NCBI GenBank assembly: GCA_913050105.1
Contig: CAJWZN010000020.1
Span: forward strand, 1-14,895
Origin: an uncultured Synechococcus sp.
Lineage (GTDB): Bacteria > Cyanobacteriota > Cyanobacteriia > PCC-6307 > Cyanobiaceae
Reading direction: 5' to 3'
Length of the DNA stretch: 14,895 bases
The translations under genes and the position numbers were made by a program. The notes beneath the pieces were generated by a model. That model made no database searches, was not told the origin of the DNA, and worked only from the letters and a program-made list of their open reading frames with translations. Below are positions 14,217 through 14,895 of the stretch, one piece after another (positions within the stretch are counted from its first letter, which is position 1; every line of letters begins with the position of its first letter).

Positions 14217-14855
14217 ATGCGAAGCGATCAGGAAGAACGAGACGATCTCGTCAAGACAATGCAATTCCTGCACAGCCGGGGCTGGTGTGATGGAACGGGG
14301 GGCAATTTCAGCGTTCGACTTGCCCATGATCCACTGCATTTACTGATGGCTCCCAGCGGAGTCGACAAGGGAAACGTCAATGCAGAGGATTTGATCGTTG
14401 TTGATGCAGATGGAGCAGTCCTTGAGGGCAATGGCGGCCGTGCCAGCGCCGAGACAGAATTACATTTGTGCATCATGTGTTCAGTTGCTGCAGGCGCCGT
14501 GCTGCACACTCATTCCGTAGCAGCCACAGTGCTATCGCGTGTTCATAGGCGCGATGGATGCATTCAATTGGAGGGATGGGAGATGTTGAAAGGTCTGAAT
14601 GGAATTCAAAGCCATGAGACCACTCTGGTCTTACCAGTAGTTGCCAATAATCAGGACATGCAACAGCTTTCTAACGCTGTGAGACCCCATCTAAATGGCA
14701 CGACACGGGGGATTCTTGTAGCAGGTCATGGACTGTATGCCTGGGGTGACAATCTGGAACAGGCCAGACGCCATGTTGAAATCATTGAATTTTTACTTTC
14801 AGCACATCTGCAATACCAGCAACTTTGCACCATGACGAACAAAACCGACTCATGA
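14217..14855 (+). CDS. mtnB: Methylthioribulose-1-phosphate dehydratase
   Basis: MtnB dehydrates 5-methylthioribulose 1-phosphate to 2,3-diketo-5-methylthiopentyl 1-phosphate, the step after MtnA. The 212-residue protein belongs to the class II aldolase/adducin fold. It shows G-T-G-G-N-F-S (26-32), A-P-S-G-V-D-K (45-51), the catalytic Glu region S-A-E-T-E-L-H (77-83), zinc ligands H97 and H99 (V-L-H-T-H-S) and the third ligand H171 in A-G-H-G-L-Y-A-W-G. The last motif separates MtnB from L-fuculose-phosphate aldolase. ATG at 14217 is the first start; GAAGG lies about 10 nt upstream. It overlaps mtnC by ATGA. The 3' half is AT-richer than its neighbours: sampled lines 14581-14640 and 14761-14820 each have 25 G/C of 60, against 38 in a sampled mtnA line. 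Confidence 0.93.
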   Translation: MRSDQEERDDLVKTMQFLHSRGWCDGTGGNFSVRLAHDPLHLLMAPSGVDKGNVNAEDLIVVDADGAVLEGNGGRASAETELHLCIMCSVAAGAVLHTHSVAATVLSRVHRRDGCIQLEGWEMLKGLNGIQSHETTLVLPVVANNQDMQQLSNAVRPHLNGTTRGILVAGHGLYAWGDNLEQARRHVEIIEFLLSAHLQYQQLCTMTNKTDS

Positions 14856-14895
14856 GCATTAATCACCTACTGCTTGACATCGAAGGAACAACCTG
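14852..14895 (+). CDS. mtnC: Acireductone synthase (enolase-phosphatase), N-terminal fragment
   Basis: Only the first 14 codons lie in the window. They read M-S-I-N-H-L-L-L-D-I-E-G-T-T, which matches the start of MtnC: the HAD-family nucleophile motif takes the unusual form D-I-E-G-T-T in this enzyme, with D9 as the catalytic Asp. MtnC enolises and dephosphorylates the MtnB product to acireductone. ATG at 14852 overlaps the mtnB stop (TGA at 14853-14855), so translation is probably coupled. The position in an mtnB-mtnC order supports the call strongly despite the short length. Confidence 0.85.
   Translation, partial: MSINHLLLDIEGTT

Overview
The window most resembles the chromosome of a picocyanobacterium, marine or brackish Synechococcus or Cyanobium-like. 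The anchor is an unmistakable psaE (photosystem I subunit IV). Other support comes from the LysM and class 3 aldehyde dehydrogenase genes, the very tight packing, the GC-rich coding sequence and the near absence of the HIP1 octamer (one copy noticed, at 11829-11836). Species cannot be fixed from the sequence alone. No rRNA, tRNA, insertion sequence, phage gene or CRISPR array was seen.

Layout. (1) 1-1770: the 3' end of glpK overlaps glpD, a glycerol catabolism operon that turns glycerol into dihydroxyacetone phosphate. (2) 1771-1997: the longest non-coding stretch, A-rich and well below the local GC content. (3) 1998-4609: a response regulator gene and a Cache-sensor histidine kinase gene, translationally coupled by an ATGA overlap. 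The kinase/regulator combination resembles FixL/FixJ. (4) 4678-5289: a short, divergent LysR-like protein whose end overlaps the next gene tail to tail. (5) 5232-6893 (-) and 6948-8327 (+): a GH13 trehalose synthase-like enzyme and a class 3 aldehyde dehydrogenase, diverging from a 54-bp gap. (6) 8426-9436: an exported protein with three LysM repeats. It converges on recQ (9438-10919, -), which follows an unrecognised helical protein on the same strand (10971-11999, -). (7) 12112-13163: psaE followed after 5 bp by mutM. (8) 13154-14895: methionine salvage genes, with mtnA leftward and mtnB-mtnC rightward, mtnC cut by the window edge.

How the genes work together. GlpK and GlpD form one pathway. 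MtnA, MtnB and MtnC are consecutive steps of the methylthioadenosine cycle. The psaE-mutM pair joins a photosystem I subunit to an oxidative DNA damage glycosylase. The two-component pair lies just downstream of glpKD, but its stimulus and targets cannot be read from the sequence.

The window is mainly housekeeping and accessory metabolism. No clearly new defence or mobile system was found. The least explained items are the short LysR-like protein, the helical protein facing psaE, the C-terminal domain of the LysM protein, the orphan-looking two-component pair and a near-perfect palindrome between mtnA and mtnB.
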